Shown: positions 34,863 through 42,912 of the stretch, piece after piece
Layout: each line of letters starts with the position of its first letter
How positions within the stretch are numbered: the first letter of the stretch is position 1
DNA from: Polaromonas sp.
Lineage (GTDB): Bacteria > Pseudomonadota > Gammaproteobacteria > Burkholderiales > Burkholderiaceae_C
DNA length: 54,906 bases
Direction: 5' to 3'
Assembly: GCA_021153985.1 (NCBI GenBank)
Contig: JAJKJM010000199.1
Location: 1-54,906 of the forward strand
Translations under genes and position numbers: made by a program
Notes under the pieces: model-generated
Databases searched by the model: none
Told to the model about the DNA's origin: nothing
What the model saw: only the letters and a program-made list of their open reading frames with translations

Positions 34863-35252
34863 TCACGCACTCCCTGATTCCGTTTTTCTTCTTGGCCTCG
34901 AGCAGGTAGCCCGGGCAGGCGGAATTTTAAATTTGAGCGGCAGGTTTGTAAGCAAAGTTACATGGATTAGACGGGAAAGTGTTGCTTTCGTTGTTAATCG
35001 GAAAGATCAGACAACCGACAGCCATTCCATTGTGTGCTCACGAGCAAAGAGGGCGCGCTATTAAATTAATAGCTGCCCACCCATATGGATACTGGGCTAG
35101 AGACCGATTTGACTTATAAGATCAAGGAAGACCAAGGAAAATTCCGCTTCCTGTTTCTTTGCCGTCTAACGATCTCGAGTGATGTTGACATGCATCACAC
35201 GTCGCCAATGCGGCAGGCCCGGCTGCAATAAGCGGCGGCCGCAAGCGCGCAC
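34863..35252. other. Gene-free stretch with the right island boundary
   Basis: The 390 bp between tpsB and yraN holds no gene that I can support. The first ~190 bp must contain the tps operon promoter on the minus strand; it is A+T-rich around 34920-35040 but I cannot fix the boxes. A family A repeat is at 35058-35120. The last 130 bp, next to yraN, are core-genome-like. Confidence 0.6.
35058..35120 (+). repeat. Family A repeat at the right island boundary, copy 7
   Basis: GCTATTAAATTAATAGCTGC, a variable middle, and the core GGGCTAGAGACCGATTTGA at 35095-35113, identical to the left copy (18088-18106) and in the same orientation. The two copies enclose the whole tps island (about 17 kb). Confidence 0.85.
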
Positions 35253-35708
35253 TCAGGAGGCGTCGAAGGCTGCCGGCAGCCATTCGATCGCGCTGCCTGC
35301 TCCCGCGCCCAGCGCGCCGTTGACCAGCACCACATCAAACCGGCAAGGCGGCGGGCTGGCGAAACGCATCAGGTAGTGGCGCGCGGCGTGGATGATGCGC
35401 TGCTGCTTGACGGCGCCTATGCTGGCGGCCGCGCCGCCGTGCTGGTCGCCGCTGCGCTGGCGCACTTCGACAAACACAAGGGTGCCGTCACGCGCGCGCA
35501 TGACCAGGTCGATCTCGCCGCCGCCGCGGCCGGGCGTTCGATAATTGGTTTCGATGAGCTTGAGGCCGGCTTTGGCCAGGTGGGCGAGCGCGGCGGCTTC
35601 GGCGGCGTCACCGCGCGACTTGGTGGTAACCTGACCTGGAACGGCTTTGGCCACCGCTTTGACATCGCCGGCCGCACTGCCCGCAACCTGTTTTCTGGAA
35701 AACCACAT
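35253..35708 (-). CDS. yraN: YraN family putative endonuclease (UPF0102)
   Basis: The frame is open from 35801, but the ATG at 35708 (MWFSRKQVAGSAAGD) starts closest to the domain and gives 151 residues. The restriction-endonuclease-like core shows GDAAEAAALAHLAKAGLKLI, NYRTPGRGGGEIDLVMRARD and LVFVEVRQRSG, with the E, D and ExK-like (EVR) metal-site positions of the family; the usual final Lys is Arg here. The role is not settled. It starts one base away from the rsmI start on the other strand. In many proteobacteria the next gene on this strand is diaA, which here lies 17 kb away across the island. Confidence 0.88.
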   Translation of the reverse strand: MWFSRKQVAGSAAGDVKAVAKAVPGQVTTKSRGDAAEAAALAHLAKAGLKLIETNYRTPGRGGGEIDLVMRARDGTLVFVEVRQRSGDQHGGAAASIGAVKQQRIIHAARHYLMRFASPPPCRFDVVLVNGALGAGAGSAIEWLPAAFDAS

Positions 35709-36607
35709 TGAACACTTCCTTCGACCTGGCACTGGATGCGGCACGCGCCGCGGCAGGCATGCAGCATTATCCGGAAAGCGCGCTGTATGTCGTGGCGACA
35801 CCCATCGGCAACCTGGCCGACATCAGCCTGCGTGCGCTCCAGGTGCTGCAACTGGTGGACGCGATAGCCTGCGAAGACAAGCGCCACTCACAGCCGCTGC
35901 TGCGCCAATACGGCATCGACAAACCGCTGCTGGCGGTGCACGAACACAACGAAGCGCAGGCCGCCGGCCTGGTGATTGAACGGCTGCAGCGCGGCGAGCG
36001 TGTGGCCTACGTGAGCGACGCCGGTACGCCGGCGGTGAGCGACCCGGGCGCGCGGCTGGTGGCCGCAGTGCGCGCCGCCGGGCTGGCGGTGATGCCGTTG
36101 CCGGGCGCGAGCAGCGTGACCACGGTGCTGAGCGTGGCCGGGCTCAGCAGCCAGGGCGGCGAAACGGGATTTGTGTTTGCCGGCTTTTTGCCGAGCAAGG
36201 CGGGCGAGCGCGACCAGGCCATTACCGCGCTGCAGGCCGACGCGCGCGCCGTCGTGATCCTGGAAGCGCCGCACCGCATCGAAGCGCTGGCGCGCGCGAT
36301 GGCCGTGCTGGGCGAACGTCTTGTGACGGTGGGCCGCGAGCTGACCAAGCAGTTTGAAGAGATCGCCACGGTGCCCGCGCAGGATTTTGCGGCCTGGCTG
36401 GCGGCCGGCCCCCAGCGCACGCGCGGCGAATTTGCGCTGGTGCTGCACCCTGCCGCCGTGGCCGAAAGCGCTGAAGACGGAACGCGCGTATTACAGCTGT
36501 TGCTGGCCGAACTGCCACTGAAGACTGCGGTCAAGATCGCAGCCGAGATCACCGGCGTGGGCCGCAACGAACTGTATGACACGGCCCTCAAACTGAAAAA
36601 GGAATGA
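35708..36607 (+). CDS. rsmI: 16S rRNA (cytidine(1402)-2'-O)-methyltransferase RsmI
   Basis: The 299-residue enzyme methylates the ribose of C1402 in the decoding centre of 16S rRNA with SAM. It shows YVVATPIGNLADISLRAL (about residues 27-44), the ACEDKRHSQPLLRQYGI segment, VAYVSDAGTPAVSDPGARLV and the SAM-site PLPGASSVTTVLSVAGL, all typical of the tetrapyrrole-methylase fold of this family. The start at 35708 is a TTG codon; the ATG at 35759 (17 residues later) is the main alternative. It is divergent from yraN and followed by a transporter gene after 7 bp. Confidence 0.93.
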   Translation: MNTSFDLALDAARAAAGMQHYPESALYVVATPIGNLADISLRALQVLQLVDAIACEDKRHSQPLLRQYGIDKPLLAVHEHNEAQAAGLVIERLQRGERVAYVSDAGTPAVSDPGARLVAAVRAAGLAVMPLPGASSVTTVLSVAGLSSQGGETGFVFAGFLPSKAGERDQAITALQADARAVVILEAPHRIEALARAMAVLGERLVTVGRELTKQFEEIATVPAQDFAAWLAAGPQRTRGEFALVLHPAAVAESAEDGTRVLQLLLAELPLKTAVKIAAEITGVGRNELYDTALKLKKE

Positions 36608-36614
36608 AGGAAGA

Positions 36615-37847
36615 ATGAACCCCAACGCCGACGAACTCTGGCGCGCCCCCCGCTGGACGCTGGCCGCCCTGCTGGCGGTGCTCGGCATGCTGGGCCCGTT
36701 CTCTATCGACACCTACATCCCGGCGTTTGCGGGCATCGCGCAGTCACTGGGCGCCTCGCCGGTCGAGATGCAGCAGACGCTGTCGGCCTATCTCTTCGGG
36801 TTCGCTTTCATGAACCTGTTTCACGGCGCGCTGGCCGACAGCTTCGGCCGCCGGCCGGTGGTGCTGTGGGGCATCGCGCTGTTTACGCTGGCCTCGGCCG
36901 GTTGCGCGCTGTCGCAAAGCATCGGGCATCTGGTGTTCTTCCGGGCGGTGCAGGGCCTGTCGACGGGCGCGGGCATTGTGGTGTCGCGCGCCGTGATACG
37001 CGACATGTACCCGCCGGCGCAGGCGCAGCAGGTGATGAGCCAGGTGACGATTTATTTCGGCGTGGCGCCGGCGCTCGCGCCCATCGTGGGCGGCTGGCTG
37101 TTTGTGCACCTGGGCTGGCACAGCATTTTCTGGTTTTTGACCGGCGTGGGCGTGGTGCTGTGGGCGACCAACTTCCGCTTTTTGCCGGAGACACTGCCGC
37201 CGCAGGAGCGCCAGCCGTTTGAAGTGCGGCACCTGATGCGGGGCTACTGGCAGCTGGGTTCGAGCCCGCGCTTTTTGCTGCTGGCGCTGGCCAGTGGCGT
37301 GCCTTTTAACGGCATGTTTTTGTATGTGCTGTCGGCGCCCGCTTTTCTGGGCGATCACCTGTCGCTGCAGCCTACCGAATTCTTCTGGTTTTTCCTCCTC
37401 ACCATCACGGGCATCATGTCCGGCGCCTGGCTGAGCGGGCGCCTGGCCGGCAAGATCGCGCCCAAGCAGCAGATACGCCACGGCTTTGTCATCATGCTGG
37501 TGACTTCGGTGCTGAACCTGGTGGCCAACCTGGTCTTTACGCCGCATGCCTCATGGGCGCTGTTTCCGATTGCGGTGTTTGCGTTTGGCTGGGCGCTGAT
37601 GGTGCCGGTGGTCACGCTGCTGGTGCTGGACCTGTACCCCGAGCGGCGCGGCATGGCTTCTTCGCTGCAGGCTTTTATCGGCTCCACCGCCAACGGCATC
37701 GTGGCGGGCATCGTGGCGCCGCTGGTGATGCATTCGACACCCGCGCTGGCCGCGGTGTCGCTGGGCATGATGTGCATCGGCCTGGTGGCCTGGGTGTATT
37801 TGCATCACCGCTGGCCTGATATCGGCCGGCTTGCATCGCGCGACTGA
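36615..37847 (+). CDS. Bcr/CflA family multidrug efflux MFS transporter
   Basis: The 410-residue inner membrane protein has twelve predicted helices, beginning with LAALLAVLGMLGPFSIDTYI and the Bcr/CflA hallmark SIDTYIPAFAGIAQ, the loop motif GALADSFGRRPVVLWGIALF between helices 2 and 3, and RAVQGLSTGAGIVVSRAVIRD in helix 4-5. Members export drugs or small metabolites with a proton gradient; the substrate here cannot be told. The start lies 7 bp after rsmI, so the two genes are probably co-transcribed. Confidence 0.9.
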   Translation: MNPNADELWRAPRWTLAALLAVLGMLGPFSIDTYIPAFAGIAQSLGASPVEMQQTLSAYLFGFAFMNLFHGALADSFGRRPVVLWGIALFTLASAGCALSQSIGHLVFFRAVQGLSTGAGIVVSRAVIRDMYPPAQAQQVMSQVTIYFGVAPALAPIVGGWLFVHLGWHSIFWFLTGVGVVLWATNFRFLPETLPPQERQPFEVRHLMRGYWQLGSSPRFLLLALASGVPFNGMFLYVLSAPAFLGDHLSLQPTEFFWFFLLTITGIMSGAWLSGRLAGKIAPKQQIRHGFVIMLVTSVLNLVANLVFTPHASWALFPIAVFAFGWALMVPVVTLLVLDLYPERRGMASSLQAFIGSTANGIVAGIVAPLVMHSTPALAAVSLGMMCIGLVAWVYLHHRWPDIGRLASRD

Positions 37848-37870
37848 ACTGCGGATAAGAAATTCATCCA

Positions 37871-37896
37871 CAGATTTCGCAGATTTACGCAGATTG
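37871..37896. repeat. Short tandem-like CAGATT motif
   Basis: Three CAGATT units, spaced by about 9-10 bp (CACAGATTTCGCAGATTTAC and then GCAGATT). Similar small motifs are dispersed in many proteobacterial genomes. No function is evident. Confidence 0.45.
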
Positions 37897-37963
37897 AAAC
37901 AAACCCGGGTCGCATGGACGTATTTGCACCACCAGAGAGGGCCACGATCACACTGATGTTTTG

Positions 37964-38076
37964 CTCCTTCTCCCACTGGGAGAAGGCTGGGATGAGGGCG
38001 GCGGCGCTTGTGGGTCGCTCTGCGTGCTCAAAGGCCGCAGGCCCTCACCCTAGCCCTCTCCCAGAGGGAGAGGGAA
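37964..38076. repeat. Paired hairpin dispersed repeat
   Basis: Two near-perfect hairpins, CCTTCTCCCACTGGGAGAAGG (37966-37986, arms CCTTCTCCC/GGGAGAAGG) and CCCTCTCCCAGAGGGAGAGG G (38054-38074), flank a spacer with GCGGCGGCGC. This is the well-known CCCTCTCCC-type interspersed repeat. It lies between two convergent genes and may end transcription from both. Confidence 0.7.
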
Positions 38077-38123
38077 AGAGAGGGGCGGCATCAGAGAGTT
38101 GATTAGCAGCTCCCCGAGTTCTA

Positions 38124-38603
38124 TCAGCGGTCGTTCATCCGCACTGGGAACTCCATACCTTGGCCGACGCGCCGCACCACCTGGCCGGCATCCAGGTAGA
38201 CAAAGAAGAACATGTCCTGTTCGCCGGGATCCACCCAGCGGTAGGTCATGATGTCGCCCTTCCATGAGGCCACGCCGTCGGTTTTCGCAGGCGGCCCGAA
38301 CTCGCGCTCCACGTCCGCACGCGTCCATTTGTCGACCTCAATTCTGGAGAAGTCGCGGATATTCAGGACCTGCCGGACACTCACGACCTTGCCTGAGGCA
38401 TCAAGGTCAACCATCGTGGCCGTCTGGCCCGTGGGTTGCCCGGAATATTGCAGCCGCGTTCCGGATGCCAGCGGCACTGTGCGCGTTGGCGTACCCCAGT
38501 TCGCCTGCACCTGGTCACGCGACATGCCGGGCTGCGGCGACGCACAGCCTGCCAGAAGCAGCGCAGCGACCGCCATACCTGAAAAAGTTTTAAAAGCATT
38601 CAT
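38124..38603 (-). CDS. BamE/SmpA-like lipoprotein
   Basis: The frame is open from 38627, but the ATG at 38603 has the ribosome site GGAGTT and gives 159 residues with a lipoprotein signal (lipobox LLLAGC, Cys about residue 20). The mature part has two copies of the SmpA/BamE-like helix-turn motif, GMSRDQVQANWGTPTRT and WTRADVEREFGPPAKTD, each followed by beta strands, so it looks like a tandem BamE-like fold anchored in the outer membrane. It is not BamE itself, being longer and duplicated. No operon partner; function unknown. Confidence 0.82.
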   Translation of the reverse strand: MNAFKTFSGMAVAALLLAGCASPQPGMSRDQVQANWGTPTRTVPLASGTRLQYSGQPTGQTATMVDLDASGKVVSVRQVLNIRDFSRIEVDKWTRADVEREFGPPAKTDGVASWKGDIMTYRWVDPGEQDMFFFVYLDAGQVVRRVGQGMEFPVRMNDR

Positions 38604-38685
38604 AGGTAACTCCTGAGATTCATTCATTCATAAGGCCGTCAGACACCGCCCGCAGCGGAATGTTCCCGCGCGGCACACCCCCGGT

Positions 38686-39723
38686 TTAAGCGTTCAGTTG
38701 CGCCCAGCCGGGGACTCCAGCACGGCCCGAGTATCGGCTCGCGGCGTCATGGCGCTCCCACGCGAGCCGAGCAGCGCGGCCGCCGTAGACGGCCTTCTGC
38801 AGCCATTCACACTCGGCCTGCAGCGCGGCATCGCCACCCAGCCGCGTGTGCCAAACCTTGCCCTCGCCGTCCCAGCGGTAGCCGCGGGCCTTGAGCAGGT
38901 CCTTGGCGCCAAAGGGCGCGCCGGTGGCCTGCAACCGGTAGCTCGGTTGACGGGACGAAGCCAGCAAATGCGCCATCCCGTTGCTGCCCGTGCCGGGCAA
39001 TTCGGCCAGCAGCACCGTGAGCAGCGCATGGCAATCCATCTCGGCGCGGTGGGCATCGTAAAACCAGCCCAGCGCGGAGGCCAGATAGCTGAGCTTGGCC
39101 GAGCTGTGGCCCGCCGCCGTCCAGTCGATATCGGCAAACGAGCAGGCCCAGTTGAGCGTGCGGGCGTGGGGAAGGATGTCTTCCACAAAAGGACGGTCAA
39201 AACCGGCGTTGTGGGCGATGACGAGGTCGGCCCCGTCAAGCAGCGCGGCGATGCGCGCCATGTCCAGCTGCTCGCCCGCCAGCATGTCGTCAGTGATGCC
39301 GGTGAGTTCGCGGGCGATTTTGGGCATGGGCATTCCGGGATCGCGCAGCCCGTCATACACCTCGACCGGACCGGTGGCCTGCCCTGTCTGGGTGTCAACT
39401 TGAACGCAAACCAGCGCCAGTTCAACGACCTTGTCGCGCGAAGCGTCCAGGCCGGTGGTTTCGGTGTCGAGGATCACGATGCGGGCGACAGGCCCTGCAG
39501 GCTGGTGATCAAAACGGGTGGCCGGCACCAGGCGCCTGAGCACCTTGTAATCCGGGTGGCGTTCCAGCGCAAGCGCCATGGCCTCGGCGCTGAGCGCTGG
39601 CGCGGCGGTGGCAAGGGCAGGTGCCGCAGCCGCTTTGGCTTTGCGCACCCTGGCAGGCGGCGCGCCGGGCGCGGCCGCCAGGGCCTCGTCGTCAAAGCCA
39701 AAGCCCAGTTGCCCGGTGGTCAT
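38686..39723 (-). CDS. DnaQ-type 3'-5' exonuclease
   Basis: The 345-residue protein has an exonuclease domain (about residues 75-240) with ExoI VILDTETTGLDASRDKVVEL (Asp/Glu pair), ExoII VIAHNAGFDRPFVEDI and ExoIII HRAEMDCHALL (H-x4-D as in the DEDDh group). The C-terminal part (about 250-345; RLQATGAPFGAKDLLKARGY, WDGEGKVWHTRL) is an added domain of unknown role seen in relatives. The frame opens at 39783, but ATG 39723 (MTTGQLGFGF) is the likely start. It may act in repair or RNA turnover; it is not the replicative epsilon subunit. Confidence 0.85.
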   Translation of the reverse strand: MTTGQLGFGFDDEALAAAPGAPPARVRKAKAAAAPALATAAPALSAEAMALALERHPDYKVLRRLVPATRFDHQPAGPVARIVILDTETTGLDASRDKVVELALVCVQVDTQTGQATGPVEVYDGLRDPGMPMPKIARELTGITDDMLAGEQLDMARIAALLDGADLVIAHNAGFDRPFVEDILPHARTLNWACSFADIDWTAAGHSSAKLSYLASALGWFYDAHRAEMDCHALLTVLLAELPGTGSNGMAHLLASSRQPSYRLQATGAPFGAKDLLKARGYRWDGEGKVWHTRLGGDAALQAECEWLQKAVYGGRAARLAWERHDAASRYSGRAGVPGWAQLNA

Positions 39724-39972
39724 TGAAGCGATTCCCGCGCTGAATGGAAGCCGCATGGCTGACGTGAAAATCCGGCGTGGCAAGTGGCGTTTTGCATGGG
39801 CGATCCTGAGTGCTGACGAGCTTCCTCCAAGGGCATGTGGAGGAACGCTGCTGAAGTGAGCCTATCTTCGCAGATCGTGCGAGCCGTCAACTCACACCTC
39901 AGACCTGGGCGGCGGTGATGTCCTGGCAGCAAGATCGCTGCCCTGCCTCTTGCAGAAGCGCGGCGAAGATGT

Positions 39973-40048
39973 TGGTGCGGCTGGCGGGGATCGAACCCAC
40001 GACCCTTGGCTTCGGAGGCCAATACTCTATCCACTGAGCTACAGCCGC
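39973..40048 (-). tRNA. tRNA-Arg (anticodon CCG)
   Basis: The minus strand folds into a full cloverleaf: acceptor GCGGCTG (40048-40042) with CAGCCGC, D arm GCTCAGTGGATAGAGT, anticodon stem TTGGC/GCCAA around loop CTCCGAA (anticodon CCG), T arm with GGTTCGATCCC, discriminator A and an encoded CCA (39973-39975). It reads CGG codons for arginine. Confidence 0.97.
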
Positions 40049-40200
40049 AACGCTGGAAATGACTTGCGCCCTCTTCACCGCAGGGGTGAAACCGGGCGCC
40101 GGCACTGACTTTGCACTGTGCGTGTTGTCTGCAGCGCACAGGAAAGGAGTTGATTCTACCAGCCGCTCAGGCGCTCACCCGGCAGCTGAAGGCCCCCGGC

Positions 40201-40206
40201 TATAAT
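40201..40206 (+). promoter_or_regulatory. Candidate -10 box of the cytochrome c gene
   Basis: A perfect TATAAT lies 71 bp before the cytochrome start in a GC-rich setting. No convincing -35 box is seen at 16-18 bp upstream, so the assignment rests on the -10 box alone. Confidence 0.35.
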
Positions 40207-40276
40207 GTGAGGTTGCTGAGCGGACGCCACGATCAGCGCCGCGATAGCCCCCCGATTTAAAGTTTTTGAGGACGCC

Positions 40277-41152
40277 ATGAGCGCAAACGACCACACCACG
40301 GCCCACGAAGAAGCCCACACTGGCCCGATCAAGACGCCCCAGCAACTGCTGGCAGCGGTTTTCTTCTCTTTTGTTGTCCCCGTTTTCGCCATCATCGGCC
40401 TGGTTTACTACGTCGTTTCGGCCAACAAGCCCATAGCCGGCGCAGACGAAAGCGCGAAATCGGTGGCCCAGCGGATCCAGAAAATCGGCATGGTCGAAAT
40501 CCGCGATGCGAACCGCCCCCTCAAATCCGGCGAAGAAGTCTACAAGGCACAGTGCGTGACCTGCCACGGCACCGGTGCGGCCGGCGCGCCCAAGTTCGGC
40601 GATGCCGGCGCCTGGGCTCCCCGTATCAAGACTGGTTTTGACGCCCTCTGGCACTCGGCCCTCAAAGGCAAGGGTGCAATGGGCGCGCAAGGCGGCGGCG
40701 ACTTTGAAGATGTTGAAATCGGCAGGGCCGTGGTCTACATGACGGCAGCCGCCGGCGGAAAATTCGCCGAGCCCGCAGCCCCGGCTGCCGCGTCCGCACC
40801 TGCCGCAGGCGCTACGGCTGCTGCAGCCACGCCGCCCGCCGATGTGGTGGCCGCCCTCGCTGCCGCCAACAAAACCGCAGCGCCAGCCGCCGCAGCCGCG
40901 CCCGCCACCGCTGGTGCCGCCGCCCCGGCACTTTACAGCCAGGTCTGCGTCGCCTGCCACGCGGCCGGTGTAGCCAATGCACCCAAGCTCGGCGACAAAG
41001 CCGCCTGGGCGCCCCGCATTGCTGCTGGCGTCGATGCACTGACCGCCAGTGCCATCAAGGGCAAGGGCGCGATGCCGCCCAAGGGTGGCTCCACCGCACC
41101 TGACAGCGAAATCAAGGCTGTGGTGCAGTACATGGTCAACGCAGCAAAGTAA
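40277..41152 (+). CDS. Membrane-anchored diheme cytochrome c (c5-like)
   Basis: The 291-residue protein has an uncleaved N-terminal helix (VFFSFVVPVFAIIGLVYYVV, about residues 28-47) that anchors it in the inner membrane, then two c-type heme domains in the periplasm with CVTCH (about residues 92-96) and CVACH (about 219-223). Each domain is of the c5 type (GAPKFGDAGAWAPRIKTG and NAPKLGDKAAWAPRIAAG are near-repeats, with Met ligands in GKGAM). An Ala/Pro-rich linker of about 60 residues joins them. It should carry electrons to a terminal oxidase or reductase; its partner is not in the window. Confidence 0.92.
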   Translation: MSANDHTTAHEEAHTGPIKTPQQLLAAVFFSFVVPVFAIIGLVYYVVSANKPIAGADESAKSVAQRIQKIGMVEIRDANRPLKSGEEVYKAQCVTCHGTGAAGAPKFGDAGAWAPRIKTGFDALWHSALKGKGAMGAQGGGDFEDVEIGRAVVYMTAAAGGKFAEPAAPAAASAPAAGATAAAATPPADVVAALAAANKTAAPAAAAAPATAGAAAPALYSQVCVACHAAGVANAPKLGDKAAWAPRIAAGVDALTASAIKGKGAMPPKGGSTAPDSEIKAVVQYMVNAAK

Positions 41153-41180
41153 TCCCACGAGGCGCGAATTGCGCCCGAAC

Positions 41181-41209
41181 AAAAAGCCGGTCACTGACCG
41201 GCTTTTTTT
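41181..41209 (+). terminator. Terminator after the cytochrome c gene
   Basis: AAAAAGCCGGTCA (41181-41193) and TGACCGGCTTTTT (41195-41207) are complementary arms with a T run on the plus strand, 28 bp after the stop. Confidence 0.85.
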
Positions 41210-41215
41210 ATGGGC

Positions 41216-41278
41216 TTTGAAGCCAAAACGGGCGGAAGCCCAATAGGCATATGCGCAAGGCGCTACTTTTTTTGTAGC
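41216..41278 (-). repeat. Family A repeat, copy 8 (supplies a stop codon)
   Basis: On the minus strand it begins GCTACAAAAAAAGTAGC and continues through CATATGCCTATTGGGCTTCC to CGTTTTGGCTTCAAAG, following the family A plan. The TAG stop (41265-41263) and last codons (ALQKK) of the gene at 41263-41829 lie inside its first arm. Confidence 0.65.
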
Positions 41279-41829
41279 GCCTCGGGGCTTCGAACATAGC
41301 CAAAACGCGCCGGCAAATCGCTTGCAGGCCACTCTTCGGGCACCCACAAGCCCTGCTCCACCGCATCGGCCGCGTACATCATGTCCTGGGTATGGACCAC
41401 GCCAAAGCCCAGGTCGGTCTCCAGGTACACCCGACCGGTTTCATCCACGATGCAGCGCTGCGCGCGCGCGCTTTGCCCTGTGTGGGCCGCGATGGCAAAA
41501 GAAGGCGCCGGGCCGACGCGCCAGACCCACGGCGTAGCCTGCAACTCGACATACACGCGCTGCGGCCCGTTCTGGAAGAACCACTGGCCGCCGGCATCGC
41601 TTTCATAGTTGCGCTGGATGAAGTCGATCAGCTTGTCGTGCTTGAGCAGCGAGCCTTTGGCCGCGGCATTGCGCGCGGCGTCGGCGCCGGAAACCCCGCC
41701 GAAGGGCCCGGCCGCCTGAGACCTGTCGTCGCGCATATACCAGTTGCCGCGCGCATCCAGCCCGAGCCAGCCGTAGCAATCGGGAACGTTGGGCCACTTC
41801 GCGATGGCCTGGCGAACGATGTCATCCAT
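41263..41829 (-). CDS. Conserved betaproteobacterial protein of unknown function
   Basis: The frame opens at 41862 but the ATG at 41829 (MDDIVRQAIAKWPNVPDCYG) is the likely start, giving 188 residues. The N-terminal WPNVPDCYGWLGLDARGNWY and later FIQRNYESDAGGQWFFQNGP, RVYVELQATPWVWRV match a conserved family of small cytoplasmic proteins in Burkholderiales (a DUF2944/2946-type domain, from memory). No catalytic motif is visible. The final residues and stop codon are provided by a family A repeat, so the native C-terminus may have been longer. Confidence 0.78.
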   Translation of the reverse strand: MDDIVRQAIAKWPNVPDCYGWLGLDARGNWYMRDDRSQAAGPFGGVSGADAARNAAAKGSLLKHDKLIDFIQRNYESDAGGQWFFQNGPQRVYVELQATPWVWRVGPAPSFAIAAHTGQSARAQRCIVDETGRVYLETDLGFGVVHTQDMMYAADAVEQGLWVPEEWPASDLPARFGYVRSPEALQKK

Positions 41830-41901
41830 GGGGCTATTTTGCGCCGCGCTGCAAGCGCGCAAGGCGCACGGGGTTATGCAAATGCACGGGGCTCAAGGCG
41901 T

Positions 41902-42912
41902 TCAAAGGTGCGCCGCCAGAAAACTGGCCACGGCATCCGGCATGGCGCGCACGTGCCCCGGAAAAGGCGCTGAAGGAAACCCCACATGCCCACCCTGCGC
42001 CGGCTGCCAAAGGGTGACATGGTTGCTGGCGTCGGCGGCTTGTGGCAGGCTGGCGGCCGGCACAAAGGGATCGTTCAACGCATTGAGGGCCAGCGCGGGC
42101 ACGGCAATCCGGTACAGATGGGGTTTGGCGGAAGCCCGTAGCCAATAGTCGTCCGCACTTTTGAAGCCGTGAACCGGCGCGGTGAAAACGTTGTCAAAGG
42201 CGTACAGGTCGCGCGCGGCCAGCAGGCGCTCGCGGTCAAACAGGCCGGGGTGTTGCTCAAGCTTCTGGAGTGCCTTGGGAACCATGGTTTTGAGAAACAT
42301 GCGCGTGTAGACCTGCCGGTTGAATCCCCGGCCTATGGCCCAGCCGCTGGCGGTGAGGTCCAGCGGCGAGCACACCGAGGCGATGCCGGCCACTACCTGG
42401 CGCGCCTCGGCGCCGATTTCGCCGGCCCAGCGCATCAGCGCATTGCCTCCCAGCGAGATACCGACCGCGACGACCGGCCCGCTGTGCTGCTCCGCAAACC
42501 GCCGCAGTATCCAGTCGATCTCCGCAAAATCGCCGGAGTGGTAGGCGCGCGGCGCCAGATTGAGTTCACCCGAGCAGCCGCGGAAGTGCGGAATGGCGCA
42601 GGCCCAGCCGCGTTCGCGCGCGGCATCAGCGAGCGCTTCGGCGTAATGGCTGGCGGATGAGCCTTCGAGACCATGGAATACGACCAGCAACGGCGTTGCC
42701 GCAGTGCCTGCTTCGCTGATTGCCTCGCTCTTGATCAGCCAATCGACGTCGACAAAATCCTCGTCGGGCGTCGTCCAGCGCTCACGGCGAAACAAGGGCT
42801 GCGGGCCCAGGTACCGGCGCGAGCGCAAGGCAGCCCAGATGGTTTGCAGATTGCCGCCCGGAAGCCACCAGGGCGCGGCGTAGTTCATGGCCGGTTGAAC
42901 GGGGGCAGGCAT
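41902..42912 (-). CDS. YheT family alpha/beta hydrolase
   Basis: The 336-residue protein matches the YheT/EMB8 family of putative esterases: WWLPGGNLQTIWAALRSRRY near the N-terminus, LLVVFHGLEGSSASHYAEAL, HFRGCSGELNLAPRAYHSGD and the nucleophile elbow VVAVGISLGGNALMRWAGEI with the Ser. Asp (LNDPFVPA) and His (GGHVGFPSAPFPGHVR) complete the triad. The frame begins with TTG 42915, but ATG 42912 overlaps the stop of the upstream gene (TGATG) and is preferred. Substrate unknown. Confidence 0.9.
   Translation of the reverse strand: MPAPVQPAMNYAAPWWLPGGNLQTIWAALRSRRYLGPQPLFRRERWTTPDEDFVDVDWLIKSEAISEAGTAATPLLVVFHGLEGSSASHYAEALADAARERGWACAIPHFRGCSGELNLAPRAYHSGDFAEIDWILRRFAEQHSGPVVAVGISLGGNALMRWAGEIGAEARQVVAGIASVCSPLDLTASGWAIGRGFNRQVYTRMFLKTMVPKALQKLEQHPGLFDRERLLAARDLYAFDNVFTAPVHGFKSADDYWLRASAKPHLYRIAVPALALNALNDPFVPAASLPQAADASNHVTLWQPAQGGHVGFPSAPFPGHVRAMPDAVASFLAAHL

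Noticed and set aside
18051-35120. Possibility of a prophage or integrative element
   Set aside because: No integrase, transposase, phage structural gene, or tRNA attachment site is seen. The only tRNA in the window (39973) is 5 kb outside the island edge.
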